This document shows, piece after piece, positions 7,100 to 13,662 of a stretch of DNA of 15,680 nt. The position numbers and the translations under genes are program-made. Source of the stretch: Lachnoclostridium sp. UBA7122. Lineage in GTDB: Bacteria > Bacillota > Clostridia > Lachnospirales > Lachnospiraceae. A model generated the notes under the pieces. The model ran no database searches, was not told where the DNA came from, and worked only from the letters and a program-made list of their open reading frames with translations. The stretch spans positions 1,946 to 17,625 of the forward strand of contig DKXQ01000238.1 in the NCBI GenBank assembly GCA_002493085.1, given 5' to 3'. How positions within the stretch are numbered: the stretch's first letter is position 1; every line of letters starts with the position of its first letter.

Positions 7100-8461
7100 C
7101 TACTGATTAACAAAATAAAAAATTTCTTTTTCTCTAATCAAGTCGATACGCATAATTTCCTCTATTTTTTCCGTTCTCTTTTCAACCTCTCTTCTTGCTT
7201 CTTGCAGCAAATACTCATCTGTAAAATATTGCGGCCGGAGGTAATGAACATTCCTCATAGATTGATCCTGTTCCATCTTTACCCATATGCAAACCAAACA
7301 ATCTTTATCAAAATCAACTGTTATTTTTTCTGATGCATCCAAACTATAGTATTCCATGGGTGAAAAATTATTGTACTGCCGCAAATATTCATCTATTAAC
7401 ATCAAAAACCCTTGTTGTAAAAATTTAGAGAAATTTAGTCTACATACAATTGGGAATGTATTGCTCGTATGTGTCAACCTATCCTCTTGCCAAAAAAATT
7501 GAGTGACAGATGTATCTTCAAAACATCTGATATCTAATTTATTTTTTGCATATGGATTATGAAAGAGAAATAGTCCATCTGTCAAAAGTTCTGGTGACTC
7601 AATTCCTACATGCTGCAGCTTATAAGGTATTCTCGCATCTTCATAATCCCGCCTCAAATTGTAAACCTCATTCATTGAAAAATTCCCTTCTGATTTCGCC
7701 AAAGAAGTTAATTTTCCAAGCGTAGTTGTACATGAATACAAAATTGCAGAAATCCCACTGTAATTGTCAGAGTTAAACAAACCTACTGGTATCGTCGAAT
7801 CTGTTCCTAGTTTTTGCACCTCACTTACTGAAACATAACTATTTTCTTTTGGCACATAGTACATCCCGTATAGCAGTGTCATCATTGGGTATATAAATTC
7901 ACGTCCGTAATTCACCTGACTATAGGAAGACATTGCAATCACAAATGGTACATCTTCTTTAACCCAATCACACTTTGAATACTCGTTCTCATATTTTTTC
8001 ATTTTAGAGGTTATTGCATTCGACTGCCTTACAACAGCCTCATGCTGAATTTGAAAAAAATCCTCTTGGTTCTTTGGCGGAATAAACATATCCATCAAAT
8101 CTTCCATCCCTCTATCCGATTCTGGTCTACCCTGATTTTTTATATTTGCAACTACAGCTTCTACATTAAATTCATAAGGTGCCTTTATCATAAAATCTGG
8201 TCTGTTATGAGTTTGGTCTAAGACAAAACCTGCTTCCTTAAAGCAAGCATAAAGATAAAATTCCCAAAAACTTGCATGGAAAGTTTTCTGAAATTCTTGC
8301 ACCATTTTATAATCTCTGTCTACTAAGCCTTCTACCCAACGTTGAAGAATTACTCTTTCCCCTTCCCCATACGGGTCTTCTTTTAATAGCTTAAACTTTG
8401 TATGCCATTGATCTTCACTAACCTTTTTCAATGGTTCAAACAAATCCATATCATTTTTCAC
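7100..8461 (-). CDS. Unrecognised protein with PD-(D/E)XK-like motifs
   Basis: About 453 residues with no family I can name. Near the N-terminus a spacing typical of restriction-like nucleases is visible: WEFYLYA (about 66-72), RPDFMI (87-92) and NVEAVVANI (99-107), that is E...PDF...(V)EAV. The usual lysine after the last acid is absent, so it is either a variant or a catalytically dead fold. The rest is soluble, with no membrane segment and no repeats, and ends in a charged helix. Start: GAGG lies 6 nt before GTG 8461; ATG 8449 (MDLFEPLKK) is about equally good and TTG 8473 is less likely. It lies 124 bp upstream of the DUF4365 gene on the same strand and may belong to the same island. Function is unknown. 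Confidence 0.7.
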   Translation of the reverse strand: MKNDMDLFEPLKKVSEDQWHTKFKLLKEDPYGEGERVILQRWVEGLVDRDYKMVQEFQKTFHASFWEFYLYACFKEAGFVLDQTHNRPDFMIKAPYEFNVEAVVANIKNQGRPESDRGMEDLMDMFIPPKNQEDFFQIQHEAVVRQSNAITSKMKKYENEYSKCDWVKEDVPFVIAMSSYSQVNYGREFIYPMMTLLYGMYYVPKENSYVSVSEVQKLGTDSTIPVGLFNSDNYSGISAILYSCTTTLGKLTSLAKSEGNFSMNEVYNLRRDYEDARIPYKLQHVGIESPELLTDGLFLFHNPYAKNKLDIRCFEDTSVTQFFWQEDRLTHTSNTFPIVCRLNFSKFLQQGFLMLIDEYLRQYNNFSPMEYYSLDASEKITVDFDKDCLVCIWVKMEQDQSMRNVHYLRPQYFTDEYLLQEARREVEKRTEKIEEIMRIDLIREKEIFYFVNQ

Positions 8462-8551
8462 TTCCTTCCTCAAAAATTATACTCCAAAGACACACTCTTT
8501 TCAATTAGCTATCATCTAAAGTGCATCGACTCGTCCTGCATTTCCTGAAAC

Positions 8552-8843
8552 TTAAAATAAAACCTTGCAGACTTCCCTGCTTACCGACACTGGATACATA
8601 CTGTCCCAGATAGCCATCTCCTGCACCGGATACACTTTGATGTCCATTCCAGCCGATGTCTACCCTAGGTTAAATGCCACCACCCGCATATCCTTTTTGC
8701 ATACCAGCGTTTCCGCAAACCGTGTGAATTCTGCCACACTGTCTCTTAAGCGTCCACTGTATTTTATTGCCATCCCTCTCTGTTTCCCTTATGATGGTAA
8801 AGTACCCTTCCCCGACCAGCCTTTTCTCTTTCTTTGTGAACAT
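8552..8843 (-). pseudogene. Frameshifted small gene of unknown family
   Basis: The 5' end looks intact: AGGAG 6 nt before ATG 8843, then MFTKKEKRLVGEGYF. The starting frame ends at TAA 8670-8672 with an implausible glycine-rich tail. After about codon 27 the neighbouring frame becomes more protein-like (RDSVAEFTRFAETLV, then KDMRVVAFNLG). It meets a TAG and then reads KVYPVQEMAIWDSMYPV to a TAA at 8552. A gene of about 95 residues with a frameshift plus a nonsense mutation explains this best. The family is not recognised; the look and setting suggest integrative-element cargo. Confidence 0.45.
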
Positions 8844-8861
8844 AAATTCTCCTTTTGAATG

Positions 8862-8910
8862 TTTTAACGATACGCTTAAAGATTTTAACGATTACTGGTA
8901 ATCGTTAAAA
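8862..8910. promoter_or_regulatory. Operator-like perfect palindrome plus a third half-site
   Basis: Arms TTTTAACGATTAC (8883-8895) and GTAATCGTTAAAA (8898-8910) are a perfect 13-bp inverted repeat with a 2-bp spacer. The 10-mer TTTTAACGAT occurs again at 8862-8871, 21 bp away. The array lies 19-67 bp before the start of the degenerate gene at 8843, where a repressor site would be expected. A related ATCGTTAAAA string is at 11992-12001. Confidence 0.5.
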
Positions 8911-8911
8911 A

Positions 8912-9221
8912 GAGGTGCAAAATTGCCGGGCAGAACAGCCCATGCAACAAAGCGGCAGACCAAAAAGGCAGATAGCCACACCCGCAGAACCCATGAAATG
9001 CCTTATTTTCGGGCATTTCTGCGGTTTTCCATTGTATCAATTTCGGTGTTGCGATGTTCCCCTGCAACTGCGGATATTAGCCCAATAACAGCTATTTTAT
9101 ATCTTGGAATTTTACTCTCCTCTGAACCGAGAAGAACCAAATGCAAGATATAATATAAGTTATAAAGACAACTTAACATTTCATTTTTCTTTCACGTAAT
9201 CACTAATGTACTTCACCTAAA
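8912..9221. other. Gene-free stretch with inverted repeats, probable integrative-element debris
   Basis: No intact gene is seen here, and GC is higher than in both flanks up to about 9080. It holds a hairpin GAAATGCC/GGCATTTC (8995-9018) and a perfect 10-bp inverted repeat TTATATCTTG (9097-9106) with CAAGATATAA (9144-9153), enclosing 37 bp. Minus-strand fragments such as AVIGLISAVAGEHRNTEID are open for short runs only. An origin in a conjugative element is inferred from the look of the sequence. Confidence 0.35.
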
Positions 9222-10046
9222 TCACAGTATGTCATCTTCCTTTATTAAAATACAATGATCAACAACAACTTTCTTTGTATCCGAAATCCGAAGCATTAGG
9301 TTATTTCCTCCTGGGCAATTACGATAACAATCATTCAAATAAAAAAGTGCATTCTTTATAAAGAATCTCGCACTTTCTTCTTTAGTGAATAATCCATCTA
9401 TGCCGTCATATATGATTTCTGGCATAGGTACTTTAAAAACAATACCATAGTATTTAGATTGTTTTTTGTACTCTCTCCATAAATCCTTTCCTATAAATCT
9501 GCCCAAATTTTCAAGGATTTCTGGACCCCTTTTCAAATCCTGAAAATACCCTTCTGATGTTTTATCTATATTAGGCCAAAAAGCAAAACCATTAACACAG
9601 TAATCTGCCTCACCTAAATATCCCAATCTTTTTGCCAACAAATGAAATTGCCCGCTTTGTAATATTTGTTCAGGTAAAATCAATTTATTACCATAGTAAA
9701 ACTCCAAATTATCCTCCCGCTGCATGAAATGGATTTTATTTTTCTTCAAAAAATAGGAAAACTCATTTTCTGTGGTTAGCAGTTCCTTTAAAGGCCACAG
9801 TTCTTTAGGTTGAACAATATGTCTACCTAAATGATAAACATATATTTCATCTATAATATTTAAATCCGCATATTCAGTTATAAAATCATCTATTAAACTT
9901 TCATATTTATCCCAATCAGAATGAAAGCCACATAAACATTTCTCGCTGATATCATGCATTATTTCATAAATAAACATCTCATCCACATCCATTAATGTGG
10001 CAATGTCTTCTTCCATATCTTTATAAGTTTCAGTCCGAACAACCAT
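9222..10046 (-). CDS. Unrecognised 274-residue protein, last gene of the RHH operon
   Basis: Soluble acidic protein with no signal peptide or membrane segment. I do not recognise the family. Visible blocks are IYVYHLGRHI (about 68-77), LGYLGEADYCVNGFAFW (141-157), GPEILENL (about 172-179) and KYYGIVFKVPMPEIIYDG (199-216). The YHLGR block recalls, weakly, the YH-containing first strand of ADP-ribosyltransferase-like folds and parallels YHAT in the gene upstream; this is speculation. GGAG lies 10 nt before ATG 10046, and only 39 bp separate it from the preceding stop, so cotranscription with the three upstream genes is likely. A partner or immunity role for the upstream protein is possible but not shown. 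Confidence 0.65.
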   Translation of the reverse strand: MVVRTETYKDMEEDIATLMDVDEMFIYEIMHDISEKCLCGFHSDWDKYESLIDDFITEYADLNIIDEIYVYHLGRHIVQPKELWPLKELLTTENEFSYFLKKNKIHFMQREDNLEFYYGNKLILPEQILQSGQFHLLAKRLGYLGEADYCVNGFAFWPNIDKTSEGYFQDLKRGPEILENLGRFIGKDLWREYKKQSKYYGIVFKVPMPEIIYDGIDGLFTKEESARFFIKNALFYLNDCYRNCPGGNNLMLRISDTKKVVVDHCILIKEDDIL

Positions 10047-10085
10047 GCAACAATATCTCCTTTCCCACTTTTACAAATATTCTTT

Positions 10086-10874
10086 CTAATAATCTACCTC
10101 TTTTGTATATGGAATCAGTTCCAGTATGTTTTCTTTTGGAATATCAGATTCAGTCATACTCGTAAATTGAATATCATATTTAAAATCAAAAAAATATTTA
10201 GCTGCATAATGTGACACAAACTGGTAAAGAATTGTTTCTTTCTCAAAATCTACTACATCGGTAAATGGCATCCTAAATTTCACGACAAAGGCTTCCCCCT
10301 TATTCTTTAAGGGAGCATACAATTCTGGGTGACTATCTTTTAACGCCCATCTCGCAATCTCTCCACCAATGCTCTCACAAAACTGTTCACAACCAGCACT
10401 GCCTTCCTGATCTATCTGTCCCATATCAGAAAAGAAACACAATTGAGCCTTTCTACTCGCTACAGAATATTTCCTCTTATATTCTTTTTCTACAAGTCTC
10501 ATTATTTCACCCTTTCTTTGTGCATCAAAGCCAATACTATCCAATGATTCAATAAGAAGGGAACTATAGGCTTTCCATTCATTAGTTTTTAATCCTTGTT
10601 CAAGAACCTGTGATTTGCTTAACATTTTTGTAGCATGATATAAGACCAATTCATGACCTTCCATGCCAAAAACTAATCTTTTATAAAACTGCTCTGACAA
10701 ATATGAAAAAGGACCATAATAATCCTCAATAGCACACCGTACATCGTTCTTATAGCATATATTATTATTTTTGATTTTATTAACTATCTCCTTCGGTAAT
10801 TTAGAAAAGTCCGCCAAAATAATACTTTCTATCTCACTTGGTATCGTCCTCAAGTCAGCTACATCTATCAGCAT
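10086..10874 (-). CDS. Unrecognised protein with an ADP-ribosyltransferase-like motif
   Basis: Protein of 262 residues. ELVLYHATKMLSKSQVLEQGL (about 75-95) follows the hhYH[GA]T...I...GL pattern seen at the NAD-binding start of ADP-ribosyltransferase-like folds (DarT, KptA and RES-type). It is followed by LCFFSDMG (145-152) and a candidate acidic position in GEAFVVKFRMP (193-203). The match is by eye only. The first 70 and last 60 residues are unassigned, and there is no signal or membrane segment. The start ATG at 10874 follows GGAG by about 10 nt and sits 11 bp after the stop of the coiled-coil gene, so it is in the same operon. If the motif is real it would be the likely effector or toxin of the cassette. 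Confidence 0.65.
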   Translation of the reverse strand: MLIDVADLRTIPSEIESIILADFSKLPKEIVNKIKNNNICYKNDVRCAIEDYYGPFSYLSEQFYKRLVFGMEGHELVLYHATKMLSKSQVLEQGLKTNEWKAYSSLLIESLDSIGFDAQRKGEIMRLVEKEYKRKYSVASRKAQLCFFSDMGQIDQEGSAGCEQFCESIGGEIARWALKDSHPELYAPLKNKGEAFVVKFRMPFTDVVDFEKETILYQFVSHYAAKYFFDFKYDIQFTSMTESDIPKENILELIPYTKEVDY

Positions 10875-10885
10875 CCTAATCTCTC

Positions 10886-11305
10886 CTATCTCTTCGTAAT
10901 CAGTTTTTTGCCAATATCCATTATAGGTTTTCGGAACTTTATAAACCCTGCCACTGCTGCTACCGATGCAAGAATTTGTAAAGTATAATTTTTATGATTA
11001 TTCTGCTGTTTTGCATAAAATTCTTTGTTCTCAGTATCCTTCTGATACCGTTCTTTCTTCATTTCAGCCATTCTATCCCTAATAGCCTGTCTTTCCTCTT
11101 CCGTTTCAGCCTTCGCCATATTCTCCTTCAATATTTCATACTCAATCGAATCGGCCTCATTTAATGTTTCCAAATACTTATCATTCGAGTTTATTATTTT
11201 GCTATCGAACTCTGTTACTTCTTTTAACGCATTCATTGCGGCATCTTTATATAAGCTTGCTTTACGAAGAAAACTCTCACTTCTACTTATTCTTGTATCT
11301 ACCAT
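10886..11305 (-). CDS. Coiled-coil protein with one hydrophobic segment
   Basis: Protein of 139 residues. Residues 1-100 are highly charged and helical, with heptad-like spacing consistent with coiled coil (for example EYEILKENMAKAETEEERQ). Residues 108-124 (TLQILASVAAVAGFIKF) form the only hydrophobic stretch and could be a membrane anchor, followed by a basic tail. The start is ATG 11305, with a perfect GGAGG 7 nt upstream; a TTG two codons earlier is rejected. It lies 14 bp after the regulator gene and 11 bp before the next, so this is a tight operon. The family is not recognised; it may tether or assemble the products of the next two genes. Confidence 0.7.
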   Translation of the reverse strand: MVDTRISRSESFLRKASLYKDAAMNALKEVTEFDSKIINSNDKYLETLNEADSIEYEILKENMAKAETEEERQAIRDRMAEMKKERYQKDTENKEFYAKQQNNHKNYTLQILASVAAVAGFIKFRKPIMDIGKKLITKR

Positions 11306-11319
11306 GTTCAAGCCTCCTA

Positions 11320-11775
11320 TTATTCATTTGGTTCAACCTTAATATCTTCATAGTTATATGCTCCAACTGGGTACTCACAAATATATCCATGGACGCGAAA
11401 ATTTTTACCACAGGAATTACACTCACATTCCTCCCAGTCAAAGTTATATGTAATTTCCGAGCCCATCTGTCGTTCCTCAGACCATGAATCACATTCATCG
11501 GCAAAATCCATCGGATTACCAGCACCACAGTAAGGACACTCTATTATCCTTTTCAAACTGAGATGATCCATTTCCCATTCATAATCTTCATCCTCTGGCA
11601 CATATTCATTGATTTTTACTTTGTTATAGTAATCAACCAGCGCTTGCCGGAAAATATCTGATTTCTGTTTTCCTGTCACTTCACTGGCATAACTCAACAT
11701 CTTATCCTCTTCACCATTCAATCGAACACGATACTGCTTATCCCTACTGTCTTCTAATTTCGGTCTTCCGCGCAT
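11320..11775 (-). CDS. Ribbon-helix-helix regulator with C-terminal zinc ribbon
   Basis: Protein of 151 residues. The N-terminus is a ribbon-helix-helix DNA-binding domain: GRPKLEDSRDKQYRVRL with the beta strand at about 14-19, helix A at 22-33, the turn TGKQKSD, and helix B at 38-50. The C-terminal part has two cysteine pairs, CPYC (80-83) and CNSC (119-122), typical of a zinc ribbon, plus other cysteines. The start is ATG 11775 with GAGAGG 8 nt upstream; GTG 11784 overlaps that site. It heads a four-gene operon and has GGATATCC dyads in its own promoter, so autoregulation is expected. Ribbon-helix-helix proteins often serve as antitoxins or autoregulators of such cassettes; that reading is inferred. 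Confidence 0.85.
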   Translation of the reverse strand: MRGRPKLEDSRDKQYRVRLNGEEDKMLSYASEVTGKQKSDIFRQALVDYYNKVKINEYVPEDEDYEWEMDHLSLKRIIECPYCGAGNPMDFADECDSWSEERQMGSEITYNFDWEECECNSCGKNFRVHGYICEYPVGAYNYEDIKVEPNE

Positions 11776-11795
11776 AATTACCACCTCTCTTTATT

Positions 11796-11862
11796 TTTTG
11801 GATATCCGATAAATATATTATATTTGGATATCCAAAAAATGTCAATATGTAAATATCCAAAA
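11796..11862. promoter_or_regulatory. Three-site GGATATCC operator array
   Basis: Two full GGATATCC palindromes (11800-11807 and 11826-11833) and a degenerate copy AAATATCC (11851-11858) lie about 26 and 25 bp apart, centre to centre. The middle site is the 14-bp palindrome TTTGGATATCCAAA (11823-11836), inside the promoter spacer. The others lie just downstream of the -10 and just upstream of the -35. Each has A/T-tract flanks. Regular spacing around one promoter fits cooperative binding by the adjacent regulator. Confidence 0.75.
11817..11845 (-). promoter_or_regulatory. Consensus promoter of the RHH operon
   Basis: Reading the minus strand, TTGACA (11845-11840), a 17-bp spacer and TATAAT (11822-11817) match the housekeeping sigma consensus exactly. 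The ATG of the regulator is 41 bp beyond the -10 box. The spacer is nearly filled by an operator dyad, so repressor binding would block RNA polymerase directly. Confidence 0.85.
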
Positions 11863-11899
11863 AACAAAAAAGACTTCCGGACACTATATAACGGAAGCC
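11861..11899 (-). terminator. Rho-independent terminator upstream of the RHH operon
   Basis: On the minus strand, GGCTTCCG (11899-11892) pairs with CGGAAGTC (11879-11872, one G-U) and is followed by TTTTTGTTTT. The reverse side has CCTTTATTT, so it may work weakly both ways. It would insulate the RHH promoter from transcription of the decayed redox operon upstream. Confidence 0.75.
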
Positions 11900-12005
11900 T
11901 TTATTTATACATTTTTTCTCATTATAGCAAATAAGCATATATGCACGCCCTTCTAACAATAGCCTCTGAATGATCCATACATAAAATTCCTATCGTTAAA
12001 ATTTG

Positions 12006-12028
12006 CACCCAAACTCATGCTTGGGTGC
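12006..12028. repeat. 23-bp imperfect direct repeat, copy B, hairpin at the flavodoxin break
   Basis: This matches 211-233 at 20 of 23 positions. With position 12005 it forms a perfect 7-bp stem GCACCCA/TGGGTGC around a 10-base loop, followed on the minus strand by AAATTTT. It overlaps the last codons of the truncated flavodoxin. It can act as a terminator; why it lies exactly where the gene breaks off is unknown. Confidence 0.55.
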
Positions 12029-12347
12029 ATTGTATCAAATTGTGGTACGCAAGCCAGATAGGAAAGCCAAGAAAAATCAAATCATACATTTCTATTTCAG
12101 CATTACAGTCTGACAGAACAGGCCTGCACGACTTGTCATTCATTTCCACAGAGCTTCGGGACGCTTTATTATTCCAATTTAAGTCAGACTTTGAATATGG
12201 TATTTCCGGCCGTATTTCATATAAATCTGCTCCTGCCGCCTCTGCCAGTGTTTCCGCTGCTGTTCTTGTTACTCCGCTGGCACTAAAATATGCCACCAAC
12301 TTTTTACTCAATCCTGCATTTAGCATCGTTACATTATTCTGCACCAT
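12015..12347 (-). pseudogene. Flavodoxin, 3'-truncated
   Basis: Only the N-terminal half of a flavodoxin-like FMN protein remains. KKLVAYFSASGVTRTAAE (about 15-32) is the first strand and phosphate-binding loop, and MYDLIFLGFPIW (about 86-97) the third strand. After FPIW the sequence switches to an unrelated tail (LAYHNLIQCTQA) and stops inside a hairpin. Flavodoxins of this type are about 150-190 residues, so some 60-80 are lost. The 5' end is intact, with GGAGG 8 nt before ATG 12347. It lies 100 bp after the reductase remnant, as expected for an oxidoreductase operon. FMN could not be bound properly without the missing half. Confidence 0.75.
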
Positions 12348-12447
12348 TTTATTTTCCTCCTGTTAATTTAAAATTTTGGCTTCAACTGATACTACGGGTT
12401 GCTACATTGCTTCACAATTTTCGTTGTACCAGTATCATATTTTTTGA

Positions 12448-12804
12448 TTACCTGCCACCCATACCTGCTTTATATGCGGTTTCATCCTCTGTCAGTTCTA
12501 GTTCTACCGCCTTTGCCGCACCCTCAAATAGTAACAAACAGCGCTTTAAAGCGCTGAAATGCACACGTTTTGCAAAATCCCTAAGTGCCCTTCCCACATA
12601 CTGTTCACTGGTACCACTCTGGTAAGCAATGGCAGTGTCGTAGAAATTCACACCCAAATCCAGCCCTCTCTTAATAATCTCTCTGGAATGTTCCTCATCC
12701 AGTGTCCATGAGTGCTGTCCTTCTTTTGCATTGCCAAACCCCATACAGCCCATACAGATGCGGGATACATTTAATTCTGAATTACCTAATTTTGTATACT
12801 TCAT
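12448..12804 (-). pseudogene. Aldo/keto reductase with a large internal deletion
   Basis: Residues 1-84 are the N-terminus of an aldo/keto reductase: MKYTKLGNSELNVSRICMGC, then GVNFYDTAIAYQSGTSEQYVGRALRDFAKR with the catalytic Asp and Tyr. About 30 residues then match the C-terminus (EGAAKAVELELTEDETAY). Normal members are about 310-340 residues, so roughly 200 central residues, including the catalytic Lys and His and much of the NADPH site, are missing. A perfect 18-bp palindrome sits at the junction. The start is ATG 12804 with GGGGG 8 nt upstream, overlapping the TetR stop codon region, so the two were translationally close. Not functional as an enzyme. Confidence 0.8.
12539..12556. repeat. 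18-bp perfect palindrome at the reductase deletion junction
   Basis: CAGCGCTTTAAAGCGCTG is self-complementary over 18 bp. It encodes the residues between the N- and C-terminal parts of the deleted aldo/keto reductase. Next to it, AATAGTAACAAA (12527-12538) is identical to 12 bp of the hairpin element at 13523-13564. Confidence 0.7.
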
Positions 12805-12816
12805 CAACAAAACCCC

Positions 12817-13446
12817 CTACTTGCTTTTCTCCAATAATTTTTTTGCACAGGTATAAGTCATCTGGTAAATTGACAGATATACAAATCCCACATCTGCCTT
12901 CTCCATTGCTTCCCTCTGTTTTTCTGTCACTCTGGTATAGGGATAAATACCATACACAAACGGAAAAAAAGAATAGATAAAATCCTGCCGCTCCCTGTCT
13001 GGCATATCGGTACAGAACTTCTGTAGCAGGCGGTCTACTGCTTTTATGGACGCCCCATATGCCACCTTAAATTCCACTACCCGTTCCAGCCTGCTGTTTC
13101 CTTCCATATCATAGTGGTTCATACTCATCAGTTTCAAAAGAAGTTCCCTGTTTTCTAAAGAAACCGCCAGTGTTTTTGCAATCTCCTCTCTCTCCATGCT
13201 CCCATGTCCGTAAATGGCAGTATCCAGTTCTTCTACCCACCGTTCATACTCTTTTTGTAAAAGAGCCATAAAGATTTCTTCTTTTGTTTCAAAATAATTG
13301 TAAATGGATGTGCGGGTAAAAGAAGTCTCTTTTGCAATATCCTGTATGGTAATATCCTTGAATCCTTTTGTCTGGTACAGCAATTCTGCAGCTGCAATGA
13401 TTTCTTCTTTTCTTGCGTTTGTAAGTTCAACTGAGCCCTTTGGCAT
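12817..13446 (-). CDS. TetR/AcrR-family transcriptional repressor
   Basis: Protein of 209 residues from ATG 13446. The N-terminal TetR domain is clear: ARKEEIIAAAELLYQTKGF, then the helix-turn-helix ITIQDIAKETSFTRTSIYNYFETKEEI at about 32-58. The C-terminal 140 residues are the divergent ligand-binding and dimerisation part. GGGA lies 6 nt before ATG 13446; ATG 13452 is almost on top of it and is less likely. The stop codon overlaps the RBS region of the aldo/keto reductase remnant. Two 13-bp dyads in the promoter at 13663-13712 are the probable operators, so it likely represses its own operon. The regulator is intact while its target genes are broken. Confidence 0.9.
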   Translation of the reverse strand: MPKGSVELTNARKEEIIAAAELLYQTKGFKDITIQDIAKETSFTRTSIYNYFETKEEIFMALLQKEYERWVEELDTAIYGHGSMEREEIAKTLAVSLENRELLLKLMSMNHYDMEGNSRLERVVEFKVAYGASIKAVDRLLQKFCTDMPDRERQDFIYSFFPFVYGIYPYTRVTEKQREAMEKADVGFVYLSIYQMTYTCAKKLLEKSK

Positions 13447-13469
13447 CTGCATTCCCTTCTTTCTATTTT

Positions 13470-13640
13470 TTACTGGCTATCGTTTTGCTTCTCCAACAGT
13501 TCCAGCTTACCTGTAAAGTTTTGTTACTATTCACGGCATAGACCGTGAATAGTAACAAAGTTTTCTGTCTGGCTGGAAACAATATCTAATACACTTTCAA
13601 TGATTCCCAGTTGTGAGCCAATATTTTTCTTCATGCCAGC
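13470..13640 (-). pseudogene. Short reading frame broken by a palindrome insertion, possible flavin reductase remnant
   Basis: AAAGG lies 9 nt before ATG 13640, which starts MKKNIGSQLG. That start resembles flavoredoxin/flavin-reductase proteins (MKKNIGxQLGLYP), but the sequence then departs (IIESVLDIVSSQTENF). The frame now stops at TAG 13527 inside the palindrome. Removing 42 bp (34-bp palindrome plus one 8-bp direct repeat) restores the frame through FTGKLELLEKQNDSQ to TAA 13470, just before the TetR gene. The restored product would be only about 42 residues, so an earlier internal deletion is likely. Family assignment is weak. Confidence 0.4.
13515..13564. repeat. 34-bp palindrome flanked by 8-bp direct repeats
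   Basis: Arms GTTACTATTCACGG (13523-13536) and CCGTGAATAGTAAC (13543-13556) are perfectly complementary around a 6-base loop. AAAGTTTT occurs directly on both sides (13515-13522 and 13557-13564), as in a target-site duplication. The whole looks like a miniature insertion or the fused ends of a deleted IS. It would also fold into a very stable hairpin. Confidence 0.75.
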
Positions 13641-13662
13641 CATCCTTTCATCATAATTATTC

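Noticed and set aside
8565..8858. Plus-strand 97-residue frame
   Set aside because: It has no RBS and no recognisable motif. The minus strand has a good RBS and start for a decayed gene over the same bases.
8885..9067. Minus-strand 60-residue frame across the TTTTAACGATTAC palindrome
   Set aside because: It is rich in Cys, Phe and Leu, has no RBS, and ends within an operator-like palindrome.
9097..9153. tRNA or structured RNA within the TTATATCTTG/CAAGATATAA inverted repeat
   Set aside because: The loop contains GGTTC-like strings, but no cloverleaf arms, anticodon stem or acceptor end could be built.
11744..11959. 71-residue frame overlapping the RHH promoter
   Set aside because: It runs through the terminator, the -35/-10 boxes and the operators, so it cannot reasonably be coding.
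12025..12625. Plus-strand frames opposite the flavodoxin and reductase remnants
   Set aside because: They are antisense to sequences with clear family motifs and have no RBS.
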